From Sisyra terminalis (Eukaryota > Arthropoda > Insecta > Neuroptera > Sisyridae): DNA of 64,000 nucleotides. The notes below the pieces were generated by a model, which had not been told where the DNA came from, ran no database searches, and saw nothing but the letters and a program-made list of their open reading frames with translations. Position 1 is the first letter of the stretch. Each line of letters opens with the position of its first letter. Below are positions 10,456 through 23,600 of this stretch, piece by piece. Where the stretch lies: positions 59,468,630 to 59,532,629 of the forward strand of contig OY292274.1 in assembly GCA_958496175.1 (NCBI GenBank). The letters run 5' to 3'. A program made the translations under genes and the position numbers.

Positions 10456-10780
10456 AAAGCAGATATAATCAAAAACCAATAAATTTTTGTAAAACTAATA
10501 AATTATATGTTCGTTTATGAAATAAAAACTACATAAGAATAGTACTTAAAAATCGGAAATTTATTTATTCTCCCACATTGTAAATGTTGCAAATAATTAG
10601 GCAATTTTAACTATTATGAAAACAATAGATTGAAAATATATTTAACATTGATTTTTAGTTTTCAAAGTAAATTTTTGTTATATGCTATAGGTGATAAAGT
10701 ATTGTTTAATATGTCGTGAATAAGTTTGTTAAGGTATGCTAGTTATTAATAAAAATAAAAATCATAAAAAAACAATAACG

Positions 10781-10786
10781 TTTATT
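10781..10786 (-). terminator. Poly(A) signal for the mRpL53 / small membrane protein transcript
   Basis: TTTATT on the plus strand is AATAAA on the minus strand, about 150 bp beyond the stop of the 65-aa ORF. No AATAAA lies between that ORF and mRpL53, so both probably share this signal. Confidence 0.5.
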
Positions 10787-10934
10787 TCATCAAAGCTAAA
10801 CATGCTTTACATTTTAAATCAGTTTACATGCCCTTACAAAATTCACACATTTTATAAAACGACAAAATTCAGCTCACTGAGCTGTAATAATACATGAAAC
10901 AGTACATGTCTTACGACAGCAAAATCGAAAATTT

Positions 10935-11132
10935 TCAATCCGAAATTGGTCGTATGGTAATGAATCTGGAAAGAATAAATGCTACTACAAATGATCCCAG
11001 TATAAAACACACTACTGTTATATAAAATGTCTCTTCGGTAAATATATCCGTAAATGCAGGCAACTGACCATACATTTGTTCGATCATTTTTAATTTATAA
11101 TTTTTGGATGTTGGAGAAGCTTTGGAAACCAT
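10935..11132 (-). CDS. Small single-pass membrane protein, second cistron after mRpL53
   Basis: 65 aa from an ATG at 11132 in a good initiation context (A at -3, G at +4). The N-terminal third is basic and polar. Residues about 35-57 are a strongly hydrophobic segment (FYITVVCFILGSFVVAFIL) followed by SRFITIRP, so a single membrane-spanning helix with a short positively charged tail is likely. I do not recognise the family. It starts 41 bp after the mRpL53 stop on the same strand. I see no intervening poly(A) signal, and the two probably share one mRNA. The upstream mitochondrial ribosomal gene raises the possibility of a mitochondrial membrane location, but that is only inference. It could also be a chance ORF in the mRpL53 3' UTR, though its composition argues against this. 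Confidence 0.6.
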   Translation of the reverse strand: MVSKASPTSKNYKLKMIEQMYGQLPAFTDIFTEETFYITVVCFILGSFVVAFILSRFITIRPISD

Positions 11133-11173
11133 TATTTCTAACTAATTACTATTTAACTGCAGTGCACAAATTC

Positions 11174-11971
11174 TTATCGTTTTTTCCCCGATTTTGTTGT
11201 GATCGCTGGCTTTTGATCCTCTTCAGGCTTAACTTGTGAACTGATGTGTTTATTGAATAATTGCAGTAATTCCAATGTTGTTAAATTGGCTGCTTTAAAT
11301 TTAATAGACCTGTTTAACAAAAATTAACTGTAATTAGTTTAATTAAATTTAATTTGAATGAATTAAAACACCAACTATGCAAGTTGTTTGTTTAAATTTA
11401 ATTAAAATACACCTTCAAAAGATTACTATGTACTTATCCCAAAGTATTGGCCAATAACATTTTAGGTATGAATTTGTTGGGAGATCTAATATTAATTGCA
11501 TATAGAAGTATCTTTTTTGAATTAAAAAGAAATAGTTTGGCAAAACTTAAGGAATAATATTAGCATATGTTTTAGCAGTAAAATGTATAGGATAAATGTA
11601 AGTTTAGGAATAAAATTTTATCCTTACCCATCCGCTAAATTGATTTTAACCAGTGGTTCACTCCTATCGGTAACGACAGTAGTTCGAACTTTACAATTTG
11701 GATTTGTGTTTAATCTTTTCGGTCCTGATACATGAAATATAAAATCTCTAAAAGTCAGAAAAATTTCCCTCAGGATTGATTCAGGATGTATATTTTTAGA
11801 AAACTAGGATTTGGTTTATACCAACCTTACGGCATTTGCATTTTCATGGAAAGGATCAAATTGGACTTCTAATTTCTTAACCGGTTTCAAATTAATCAAT
11901 TTAATTTGCTTCCCTAAGGCACTTATAAGTCCTGTAGATCTTTTAAATGTTCCACTGTAAGGAATAGCCAT
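11174..11971 (-). CDS. mRpL53: Mitochondrial large ribosomal subunit protein mL53
   Basis: Three exons on the minus strand: 11971-11826, 11747-11628 and 11309-11174, totalling 402 nt and 133 aa. Phases agree at both junctions, and each intron has GT and AG ends. The translation starts MAIPYSGTFKRSTGLISALG and contains LKPVKKLEVQFDPF, then a RDFIFHVSGPKRLNTNPNC segment and a LVKINLADG segment, matching the thioredoxin-like L53 fold of fly and human proteins in order and spacing. The C-terminus is a lysine-rich tail (TTKSGKKR). The protein is imported into mitochondria and built into the 39S subunit. The gene begins 429 bp from MCRS1 in the opposite direction, so both probably share a promoter region, and a 65-aa membrane-protein ORF follows 41 bp after its stop. 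Confidence 0.93.
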
Positions 11972-12400
11972 CGCAAATTTTGGTTATATTAGATTTTTTT
12001 TCACCAATTTTTGATATTTTTAGTAACTTTATTTTGCAACCAAAAAAACCAAACAGTTTGTGAAACCGCTAACTTCACACTGGTCTTACAATTGATGCTT
12101 TGATTAATTTAAATTGCGCTCAATTTGTATGAGATATTTTTATTAGTTTTATTGTTTATAATTATTAAAAAATTGACTTTTTAATTCAAAATTTTCTTAT
12201 TTCAAGTAAAATAGTGCCTAGTTACAATTTTATAACTATAAATAGTTAAAAAAAAGTACTGTTTGATTAGAATTAAGAAAAACTTGTTCATCTTTCTAAC
12301 CTCTACTAATGTTTTTTTAAATTATGTAATTATTTTTATTGACTTTGTGAAAACTGAGATTTTGATTTGTGAAAATACGAATTAATATTTAACTTTTACT
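11972..12400. promoter_or_regulatory. Head-to-head spacer between mRpL53 and MCRS1
   Basis: A 429-bp AT-rich spacer separates the two start codons, which point away from each other. It must hold both 5' UTRs and both promoters. No clear TATA box or other core element stands out. Confidence 0.6.
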
Positions 12401-15400
12401 ATGGATCATTCATCCTCATCACTTCCCGGTATTTTACCGACTCTGTCAGATTCTCCCGATATGAGTAGTTTGTTACGGAATCCTGATAGTTTTAGCCACG
12501 ATAATACAAAAAGACGAAGGTATATTTGATTGTATTTAGTTTTATGTTGGTCCTTTAAATGTTTGATATTTGCAGTTCATCCCGTTCAATCAAACGAAGA
12601 CGATTTGATGATGAAATTGTTGAATATAGTCTGGGACTTCCAGGGGCTTCCTCCGCAATAAAGGTATTAATAGTTTTAAAATATCTTCCACACTTTATGT
12701 TGTTTTGTTTTATATGAATTAGCAATAACATTTTTTTCATTAGTAAGTTAAGCTTCAAATATATTGAAATCGTTTCCATGAAAAGTGCAGTTTTATATGT
12801 TTATCAGAAAAAAAAATGCATGAAGAATATAATATATCGTTTCCATAACAGCCTTGTATGCTTGTATATGAGAATTATGTGATTGGCCGAAAAAAGCGCT
12901 ATCAAAAATCGAAGGAATACTACCACGATTGACCACAATAGCAAATAAACTATTTTTATGAAATATCAATGCAGTCCGTTTACCGAACATCAGAATACAA
13001 ATATATAGATTCATTAAAATTCTGAAATTAATTCAATTTGCATATTTTTCTGATATCACCTTCATCAGGTGCTTGACATTGACGCTAATTATTAACCAGT
13101 TAATAAAGGCGAAATCGTCACCGCAATTGCTGTACACAAATTATAACTGAATTTCTTTCAATTCCGTATTCCTATTTTATTTATGCTTTTATTGACAGAA
13201 TCTACCTTCACAATTGTAAAACACAATAAGAAAGTCAAATCTAATCAAACTAATAAAAAACCGGGCATATAGCATTTTTTATTAATAAATTTTATTTCGT
13301 TACCATGGTAATTTTTATTATTAATTTTCGCTAAGTAAAATTGTCACTTAAAAATATTCTATGCAAATAAAATAATAAAAACCACAAATGAGTAAACGAT
13401 GGGTGGTAAAAGTATAAAATTGAAAATTTCGATATATTTTTTATGAATTTTTGTTTCAGAGTACAACTGGTGGCCGCACCAGAACTCATTCCACTGGATC
13501 CTTCCCAGTTCATTCAACCCAAGCACATGAAGTTCCTCTGCCCGCTGCGATACCTGGACCTGCTCCGCACCTAACTAATGCTATTATTCCTACCACCCCT
13601 AATATCGTGCATACGAACAATCCTTCTCCTCATATTGTTTCAGAAGGGAAGAAAAGACAACATCCCATTAAACATATATCAACTGTTGGCAACGCGGGGG
13701 CTGCAAGAAACAAAAAGAAAGGACGACAGCACAACCATTTAACCACTAAAGATTTAGGTCGTTGGAAACCCATGGATGATTTGGCTTTGATCATTGGAGT
13801 ACAACAGGTTTATATTTTGATACACTTCTTGAAATAGACCAACTAAATGTAATGAATTTTCATTAGACAAACGATCTTCGAACAGTGCATTTAGGAACAA
13901 AATTTTCTTGTCGATTTACTGTTCAAGAATTACAGCAACGGTGGTATGCTTTGCTGTATGATGAAGCCGTCTCTCGGGTAGCAGTCGCTGCCATGCGAAG
14001 CTTACATCCTGATATTGTTGCAACAGTTCAAGACCGAGCATTATGGTCCGAAGCTGAAGAGAAACTACTAAGCGCCATTCCATCTGTATGTTAAACATTT
14101 TGAAAATATTCCTACATTGGAACCGTATTTTTTTCGAATCGAAATGAAATAAATACCAAATGATCTCCCTTTTTGGTAAATTTCATAGTTCTAGATAGGT
14201 TTTAATTTTTGGCTCTGTTAAAATATGTAGACATAAATTGACCTCTGTCAAGTTAGCACCCGACTTTAACAAATTAAAATTTTAAATATGTTTTTAGATT
14301 GCCTTTTGTTATTCGGTACAATTTGTACCGAAAAAATTTTCGTTTGTACCTCAACCGAAAAAAGTTATTAAATTTTTAAAAATCGATAGCCCCCCATTGT
14401 TAGATTTTTCAAAAAAAAATTAACGTCCATAGATAGGCCTTGACACGTAGAGGATTGTACCGAAAACAAATTTTTTCTAACTTTAACCCAAAAAAAGTTA
14501 TGAGCGATTTTGTGAATGCACTTATTCCATTGAATATAGAGTTTTCTGGCTACTACGGACTTTCCTTGACAGATTTTCCAAATTTAAAAGCAGTACAATC
14601 TAGCTACTGTGCCGCTGAGGATTGTACCGAAAAAATTATCCTTCTAACTCTTTTTCAACGGTAGTTATAAAGGATTTTGTATGAGTAATTAGACTCTAAT
14701 TACTCTATTGTTGAAACAGCAAAAACGGCCATAACTTTGAATCTATTGAGGTACAAACGAATTTTTTTGCGGATTATCCCGTGTGCTGGTCTCTAGTAGT
14801 TGAAACCAGTTGAATTTTCTGAAGTTGAAAATCTCTCAAGGAAAATGCGTAGTAGCCGGAAAACTCTATTTTCAATGGAATAAGTGCATTCACAAAATCG
14901 CTCATAATTTTTTTGAGTTAAAGTTAGAAACAAATTTTTTTCGGTACAATCCTCTACGTGTCAAGGTTTATCTATGGCCGTTAATTTTTTGAAAAATCTA
15001 ACAATGGGGGGCTATCGATTTTTAAAAATTTAATAACTTTTTCGGTTGAGGTACTAATGAAAATTTTTTCGATACAATCAAGTACAAACAAAAGGCAATC
15101 TAAAAATATATTTAAAATTTTAATTTGTTAAAGTTGGATGCTAACTTGACAGAGGTCATATATTGCCGTATTTGTTGATTCAACTAATGGACAACAATGT
15201 GATTATTTAAGGGTATAATTTTGATTACTAAGGCTTCTTTAATATAAGTCGGATATATTAAGTATTGGTTTTATTTATGGTTCAATATTAAAGTAAGAGA
15301 AATACAGTTTCAATGAGGCCTTGAAAATTAATTGATTTTAAAAAGATAAATGTTATGTAATATTTTTATTAACAGCAATCAAATCCAACGTTAGAAGTTT

Positions 15401-16421
15401 TTGAGGAACTTTTGAACAAACATTCCGATGTTTTTTACCCTCAACGAAGTCCGAAATCTTTACATCAACATTGGAGTACTTTACGACAATATCATTTGTT
15501 GTCCGATCAATCATTAACACCTCTCCCCAGTGCCACGTCAACAATGGGAACATTGACTACCCCACAAAATTCGTTTGATAAAGCAACGCCAGTGACGTTT
15601 AATGATGCCGAAGATTCAATCAATGATTCGGAGTTAGTAGCTGAAAATCCAACGGAAGAAGATGTTGAATTGAGTATCGCCTTAGCGCAGCGGAAAAATG
15701 TAATGGAAGTGCGACAATTGGAAAATGAGTTGGTTAGTTGGCATGTTTTGGTCGATACTGTAACGGGGTATCGACCAGCCGATTTTGATTCGCAAACTTT
15801 AGCGATTTTACGTGGTCGTTTGGTACGTTATTTGGTTCGGTCTCGGGAAGTTTCTATTGGTCGTTCTACCAAAGGTGTTCAAGTGGACATTGATCTATCG
15901 TTAGAAGGACCTGCATGGAAAGTTTCTCGACGTCAAGGAACTTTACGGTAATTTTTGGTAGAAGGATTCGGTTTAATAAATATGTTTGATACTTAAGGCG
16001 TACACCACAATTTTAGATTTCCTGACGATTCTTAGTCGCTTCTTAATAGTTTATCGAAATTTAATTGGGGTACAACAAGTAAAAACTCCTCACCCGCTTT
16101 GTATTCTTTACTAATGCATTTTGTTTATGTGTTTAGCAAACATGTTTATTAAACCTTTCCCACATTAAAATGTGACATAAAACTCATGTTTTATCATTTA
16201 TTTCATTTTTTAGATTGCGTAATACAGGTGAATTTTTTTTATCATCGGAAGGCAAGCGTCCATTTTTCGTAGATGGAGTCCCAATTTTGCAAGGAAATAA
16301 AGTTCGTCTTTACAATAATTCCATCGTTGAAATCTCATGTTTGAGATTTTTATTCACGGTTAACTTATATCTATTAAGGGTTATTAGAAATGAGTCAATT
16401 CGTTTTGGATTACCACCATAA
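12401..16421 (+). CDS. MCRS1: Microspherule protein 1 homologue (complete)
   Basis: Six exons: 12401-12519, 12576-12663, 13460-13807, 13867-14085, 15376-15947 and 16214-16421, giving 1554 nt and 517 aa; phases agree at every junction. The N-terminal SIKRRRFDDEIVEYSL motif, TKDLGRWKPMDDLALI (about residues 164-180), FSCRFTVQELQQRWYALLYD and the REVSIGR segment all match the MCRS1 family. A C-terminal FHA domain (about residues 415-505) contains VDIDLSLEGPAWKVSRRQG and FVDGVPILQGNKVRL. Human MCRS1 has 462 aa, so the length is normal. The family is nuclear and nucleolar: it is a subunit of NSL and INO80 chromatin complexes and also acts at spindle and centrosome. A fold-back transposon sits in intron 4. 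Exons 1-4 are duplicated at 1-1678. The fly orthologue is Rcd5. Confidence 0.95.
12408..14947. repeat. Right copy of the 2.5-kb direct duplication
   Basis: Identical, as far as read, to bases 1-2540. In this copy the gene and the transposon in intron 4 continue intact beyond 14947, so this looks like the ancestral arrangement. Confidence 0.93.
14239..15158. mobile_element. 920-bp fold-back MITE in MCRS1 intron 4
   Basis: Long imperfect inverted repeat. The left arm from 14239 begins TGACCTCTGTCAAGTTAGCA and the right arm ends with its complement at 15158. The arms run about 320 bp each, through shared words such as TTTTTAAAAATCGATAGCCC, and enclose a loop of about 280 bp. No transposase is present, and I could not fix a target duplication. 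It is a non-autonomous DNA element that can form a large hairpin. Confidence 0.85.
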
Positions 16422-16470
16422 ATGATTAAACAATATTCCTGTTGTCATTTATTTATTTTTTTAATTCATC

Positions 16471-16476
16471 AATAAA
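16471..16476 (+). terminator. MCRS1 poly(A) signal
   Basis: AATAAA about 50 bp after the MCRS1 stop codon. Confidence 0.6.
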
Positions 16477-17139
16477 TTTAACATTAATGTAATACATATA
16501 ACTTAATTTTAATTTCCTTTTAATATTACAGTAAATATGTATTCATTTACAATGGAATTAAAATGTTTATCAGCAAAGTAATCCTTTTTGTAATTATAAA
16601 ATATGTTTTATTTTTTTTTTTTAGTTAAGGCACTATCTGTTGAAACAAGAAATATTCAGATTTCATAGAAAATTATCTAAATATACTTTGGTATCAAAAA
16701 TAGAATTAACATTCATTAGTCAGATGTGTAGTGGTTTTTATATAAACACACTGTATAAAAATACTGACAAAATAAAGACTAGAAAAATTAATTTCTTAAT
16801 TCAAATACTATGATAAGTTCACCACAAATCAAACTTAACTAAACATAAAATTCTTTTCAGTTAAATCAATGAGATTGTAATGAACTAATCAAAAATACAT
16901 TATGTACACAATAATGAAGTTACATTTGATAAGTTATCAAATTATAAAAACATCGAGATCATTTATTCGGTGAAATTAAATATAACATTAAATAACTTAA
17001 CGAACTCATTCAAACTTAAAATAAAGTGATCTTTAAATTAAGATTATTATAATATGGGCTTTTATAAAGCCACGTATGAGATCAAAACAAAAAAATTATA
17101 ATAACTATTCTCAATTGTAAATCAAACGAAAAAGAAATA

Positions 17140-17145
17140 TTTATT
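17140..17145 (-). terminator. Candidate Cyclin D poly(A) signal
   Basis: AATAAA on the minus strand, about 520 bp after the Cyclin D stop codon. Other AT-rich variants nearby could also serve. Confidence 0.4.
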
Positions 17146-17662
17146 CATCGTACATAAAAATCAGACTCATCCAAAAAAAAATTAAAAAATGAACTTGATT
17201 CACTTAAGTTAAAATTAAAAGCATTTAAAACAAACAAAAATTTTGAATCATATTTTAAAATAAAACTTATATTTTTATGAACTGAAAATATTCTAATTTT
17301 GCTGTGTAACAATAATTTAAAGGAATTTAATTATCTTGTAACCATTAACTATTTAATAAATAAACTTGTATCATCTAACGTAATCAAAAGTATTAAATAT
17401 TTTTTATATTAAATTAACACATACAAGCTATATAAACACACTGTACAAAGATATTTCGAGAAAAGCACACAAAAGGTAAGAATCGTAAGGATTTCAATCA
17501 ACTGTAACAAAAAATTACGTTTTTCGATCATAAACAAAGGTACAGCTTTAGATATATCCTACGATTCATAGAACCAAATGAAAAAGGCAATTAGTTCAGT
17601 TACAAAGTATTGCAACTTGTTTAACGTTGTATATATATATTTATGTATTACTTAAACTTATT

Positions 17663-20600
17663 TTAAAAAAGCACATCTTGCACATCTGTAGGAGTTTCTG
17701 GTTGGCGTAAATCGTCAAAGAGATCGTCGTCTAAAGGGTCTGGGGTTGAAACCATTTTATTGGTTGGATTCGTACTGTTTACAGGTGTGCTTGATCGAGT
17801 CGAGATCTGGGATACTTGGGCCTCTTTGGCCACAACACGTTCGATATGTGTCACGATATATTCGGCCGAAAGAGGATTAGCACCCGTTAATTTGCATAAA
17901 TCGTTCATGGCTTGATGTGATGAGGCAATGTTTAATCCTCTGGCCGCAGCGCATACACAGGCGGTCGCTATTAATGATGGTCGGCATAAAATTAAATCAG
18001 GTTCTGAAAATAAAGAAAAGATAAATTAATAATCTATATGATTATAATAAATGCATAACTTTTCTTTTTCTATGTTATAATTCATAGTTCATTTTTATTC
18101 TAACAGCGACAACAAAAAAAATGGTGAAATAATAGTACTTTACTGCCCTTATTTTGGGATATCGATAATGTCCTTGTTAAAATTAAGATATCATCCAGAA
18201 TATGAATCAATAACAGCAAAATATAATTATTTTTTTAGTTTATAATAAATCAAATTTATTTCAATACTTTGAAAATGTCTTTGTTTAAAAATAAAATAAT
18301 GCATTTTCTTTGTTTTGGATATTTTAGCAGTTCCTACCAAAAATTACCACTAAATCAAAATTTTTAAATAGGAATGCATATAGACTATTTTTCAATAAAG
18401 GTAAGGAAGGAGCAAAAAATTTGCTTTCTTTATTTCGTATTTTTTTATTGAAAGTTATATATTTTGTGACAATAACTTTACTTTTCAATACATTATATAA
18501 ACAGATAACACCTGCTTAGTCTTACCATGTTCTTTGTGTAGAAAACTATATTTTTCTTTCGCTTACTTAGGGCGCACTTTCATGCAAAGCCAACAAACCC
18601 TCTTGCTCAAAATTTTATGTCTACCTGAAATATGTCCTTTTATTTAAAGTTATCTTTTGTATTTATTGCATCGGTCTCAGGGAAAAAAATCCAATAGAAT
18701 GATTTCTTAAAGAAATAAAGAAGCCAGTTTTCTAGCATGGAAGATGCATAATTTAGAATTGATTTCCTATTTTAGAAAAGTAGTAAAACGGAAATGGGGC
18801 CTTGATTTCCAGATTTTCGGGTTTATATTGAAAAATGGGTAACATTAACATATTTTCAATCTTTTTAAAATGCAAAAAGGTGTTTGATACCTGTTTATGC
18901 CTGTCGGTTATCAATGCAACGGAACTATATACAAACATTGGTATAAACAATTTTTCCAACCCTCCCGATGAATTCGTTTTAACAAACACTAACTTTACAA
19001 ACGGCCTACACCGTATTTTGAGTTCACTCATTTGTAACGGCATACACACATGTTGAATGAATTAATATCGTATTTTCTAACGGCAACCTTTAGAATTAAT
19101 CCTTTTTTGAGGTACACATCATTTCTTCGTTTTTATGCACCGGATATGACACTTGATAGCTCTTCCTTTAAGGATTACCTCCACAAGAAAAAGATTCGTT
19201 CATACAAGTGTTTCGGATGTACTTTCAGTTATTCAAATTTTCTCAACTGTTATCTATAGGATATTGAATTTTCATCCCTTAAACATTCATTCAAAGTTTT
19301 AATTCGGTGTTAACTATTTGAAAAAATAGGTCAAAGTGTAGGTAGTAAGAAATTTAAATACAATACGTTATCAAATTCTATTAAAATTTCAATTCCAAGA
19401 TTTGTGAGCTAAGATAGAGAGATAATAGAGATTTGCAACCAAAATTATCATTTTTCATAAAACAGTAATTACATTTGTTACTTAGAAAAAATAAATGTAA
19501 ATATATTTTTATAAAGAAAAATTAAAACTAATTAATTAAATTAATGTTACTGTAAATAAAAATAAAGAAGTCGGGATAAAGCACTAAGAATATTTTACGA
19601 AGAAATAGAGCTTTAGAATGCAATGTTAATGTACTTAACCATTCCCGAATATTTTCCCAAATTATCCTAAATCTCATTCTTCGAAATTATGGTGCCTTTT
19701 AAGTTGTGGATTGTGGAATAAATAAAAAAAATAGAACCTAATATTTATCGTAAGAATTGGATGAATATTCTGAATTCAGTATATTGAGTGAACCATTGGA
19801 TCCCAGAGAATTAAAACTATACAAAACCGAGGTATATATCCTCGAATTAATGCAAAAATAAAATTCAAGTTTTTTTTTTAAGTAAATTCCCTGTTAATTA
19901 TTAATCTTATAGTGTAAGCATAGTATTCACAAGGGTGTAAGAAGTGTAAAAGCCAAATGAATTTCAATGTGATAAAAAACCATGGGAAATCCAAAGACAG
20001 TTCCCCAAATGCTTGTATTTTGTCATTGTTGTGTTACAAATTATAATATTATTAAAAAAACGCACCAATTTTTTTTTCTAAACGGAATAATTTTCCATAA
20101 AAAATTGATGCATATTTCATTAAAACTATTGTTTAAAATCATTAAAGAAAAAAATTCAGTCCCCAAATACATAAGAGTACTTAAAATTTGGTTCCCACAT
20201 ACATAAACGAAAATTAGAATTAAGACAGACATATTTTATGGCCTAAAAATCCTAGAGCAGACGGGAGTAAAGGGTTTAGTGTTGATAATGCGAATATCGC
20301 GCAGTTTCTACCTTTTTTCTTTATTATAATGGGGGGATCCCTTGTCGCACCGGAAGCCCTCACGTTTTTTCAACTTCAATAAGTAATTATTGTACAGACG
20401 ATCGACCAAAAGAGAAGCTCTGCAAAAATTTCTAAAGGACTTCTCACATACTCAGGTCAGACAAACTTAAAGAAGAACCTGTTCCAATTCAATGGTATAA
20501 CTTGCTTTTATTAGTACACGGCGGAGATATTTTATTACTACGATATTAGATAATGAAAAGAACAAGATTTATGATCACATCAAATAGTATTAAGCCGCCG

Positions 20601-23600
20601 CTGAAAATATAAATATCATCAAGGCTGTCTTAAGCGATTTTAAGTCCTCATTTTGTCTTACAATTAGATTGAAAATTGAATCATTAAAACGATAAATTAT
20701 TCCCCACATTATAAGTTCATAACTTAAATGGACCAGTCCCCCAAATAATAGAAACTTAATAGCGACTTATGTATTTTTTAAAATCACAATGACATGCGAA
20801 ATTTTTATACCTCTCCAACAAGAAGGGAATACTTATATATGTGGGAACAAAATTGTAGATAGGTAATATTGTTATTTCACATTATTTAGACCCTAGTTCA
20901 TGAGAAACCTTAAACAGGCATTGAATCCTTATTGTAAAATTAACAAAGTTAAATCGTGATACATATCCATTATCCACCTTGAAATTTTGCAAATTGAACA
21001 ATAGCTTTAATGAAACAAAAAGTTTTACGTATATATTTGAAAATTCAAGTTAAAATTTGTAACATCTGTCTATGAGTCGAAAATGTAGTATAAATTGTAG
21101 AATCACAGTTATATTTAAAAAATCGCTAGACTGTTTTTTAAATGCCCACATGGCGCTCATTTATTTACAAACACAGAATCCCAAATCTCCGTATGTTTGC
21201 ATCAGGCCTTTTAAAACCTGAATTCGGTACAGATGTAGCATCTTAATGATAGGTTTGAATTATTATTTTATATACAAAAGTGAAAAAAAAGGAATTGTTT
21301 TTTGTATGGGTAAGAGCAGGTGGTCTGCAGAGTGCAGCAAATATCCGCTGCCGCTGCATACCATTCTATTAAGCCATCGCAAGGTGCATCTTGCAAGAAG
21401 AAGTCGCGTTTTCTTTTTGCAAATTGCGAACCAAAACGAAATCGATGTATCGAAAATATTGTCAATGTTGATTTTTATTGACTTATTCGTCATAATTTCA
21501 CTTATTTTCCTTGTCCCATTTTTACAAGGAACTCATGCAACTGTTACTTAATTATTGTTATTAAAATGCAGCCCTTAATATCGACAGTCTTCTACCTGAT
21601 TCTTCCATCCACCCCGTCATTGGTTCATTTCATTCTTGGCTAACCACCTGCTGCTGTTGATAACTATTTCTCGTTTTTTTTTTTTTTACAAACACTTGCG
21701 TTTAATGATGGACATCGCTTTAGTTGAAGAAAAAAAAATTGTTTATAAATCGAACGTGTGCTTTGGTAATTATTGCACGTGCGATTTAAAGGGACAAACT
21801 AGTCGATATAGTGCACAGTCCGATGCACACACGTGTTGCATGTCTTTGTAGACCTGCTATGTCTTAATGTAAACCTAAACAAATTACTTGAGTCATTAAC
21901 AAGTCTCCGTAATGATTCATATATACAAAAAACCAACATTTTTGCTGCTTCATAAAATATCTCCCAAAATAAATCCTCACGAAAAGTATAAGTCATTTGA
22001 TATTTCTGAGATTTAAAGTTCTAGAGAAACTAATTTGGATATTTTTTTTAATATTTTCACTAGGAAAACGCTACTGGAACGTATTAATGTTTCTGAGTAT
22101 AATCTAATTTCTGAGTATGTCTAAACTAAACTAACTAAATGTAAAACTATCGATTATACTCAGAAACATTAATACGTTCCAGTAGCGTTTTCCTAGTGAA
22201 AATATTAAAAACAATATCCAAGTTAATTTCTCTAGAACTTTAAATCTCAGAAATATAGAATGACTTATACTTTTCGTGAGGATTTAGTAGAGGAGTTAGT
22301 TTCACCGTAAAAAAGTTGACGTCAAATATTATTTTTTTTTAAAAAACCGAATGCCAAAAAATTGCTCATGAATTGCTCTTTCGAAATACATAATTGCTCC
22401 ACTGCTATCATTAGTCGTTAATTAATTAATCGTAATTAAAAAACCAAAATTTAATTCCCGATTATCTCTAATTATATGGACTTATTTTTATTGATGCCAA
22501 AAAATTGCTCATCCTTTTTTCTGATAATAATGATGAATTTTTTGTTCATAAAATCGTTTTTGATTAATTAATAAAATAAATAATTATTTTACGGCTTTAA
22601 GCCTGCGAGTTATAATTGTGACGTCATCGTCGCGCGACAATTTGCTTGCCACTTTTATGAGGACAAGCCATAGTGACTTATTAGGTTACATGTGTATACA
22701 TCCATGTAAACAAATTTATATTGTTGGCTTAATTATAAAAATAAAAAAAAGGATAAAATAGAAAAAAGGATGAGCAATTTTTGGCACCAATTACAATAAA
22801 AATAAGTCCATATAATTAGAGATAATCGGGAATTAAATTTTGGTTTTTTAATTACGATTAATTAATTAATGATTAATGATAGTAGTGGAGCAATTGTGTG
22901 TGTCGAAAGAGCAATTCATGAGCAATTTTTTGGCATTCGGTTTTTTAAAAAAAAAAAAATATTTGGCGTCAACTTGTTTACGGTGTTAGTTTCGATATTT
23001 TTTTGGTAAATTTTTATAACTTTTGGCAACTCTAATGTTTTGGTGGATAAAATTTAATACAATATTAGTAGATTTCATTTAGTAAACTTTCTGAACTTGA
23101 ACTTTCCGATATCTTTAAAAAGCACAGTTTTTATACTTGCAATATTGAAAAAACGGATTTCCTATATTGAAACGAATTGAGGGATGAAATTCAAAGACCA
23201 TTATAGTTTAGCGATAAAAAAATAGTTTCAAAAAATGATCACAAATGATTTTTATTTAAACTTGAGGAAATGAGTTATTTGATGAAAATTGTGGAGGTGT
23301 ATTGAAGAGTATTTTTAAATCACGCAAGGTGTAGTTAACAAAGAAAGATGGTCCATTACGGACATGTTGTAATGACTGTAGGCATTTGTACGCAATGCAC
23401 CTGTTGCACGAAGAAGCTTAATATACTTAACTACATACATCCTTCAGTGCAAGGATGGGGTGCAAGAACAATTGGTTCAAATTTTAATTAAGCTCAATAC
23501 AAGATCTTATGTTTAGATGTGAGATTAGGTAAGCGGAAGTCGTAAGTTGGGCACGCGTACGCGAAATGTGATGCGTTCCGGTTGCCTGATTTGGTAATTT

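Larger units (their letters stand above)
16422..17662. other. Tail-to-tail spacer between MCRS1 and Cyclin D
   Basis: AT-rich 3' UTR and spacer sequence of two convergent genes. It holds the poly(A) signals noted separately. No further gene is seen. Confidence 0.6.

Noticed and set aside
18753..19259. Overlapping ORFs of up to 98 aa on both strands
   Set aside because: Overlap on opposite strands, low-complexity composition, no recognised motif.
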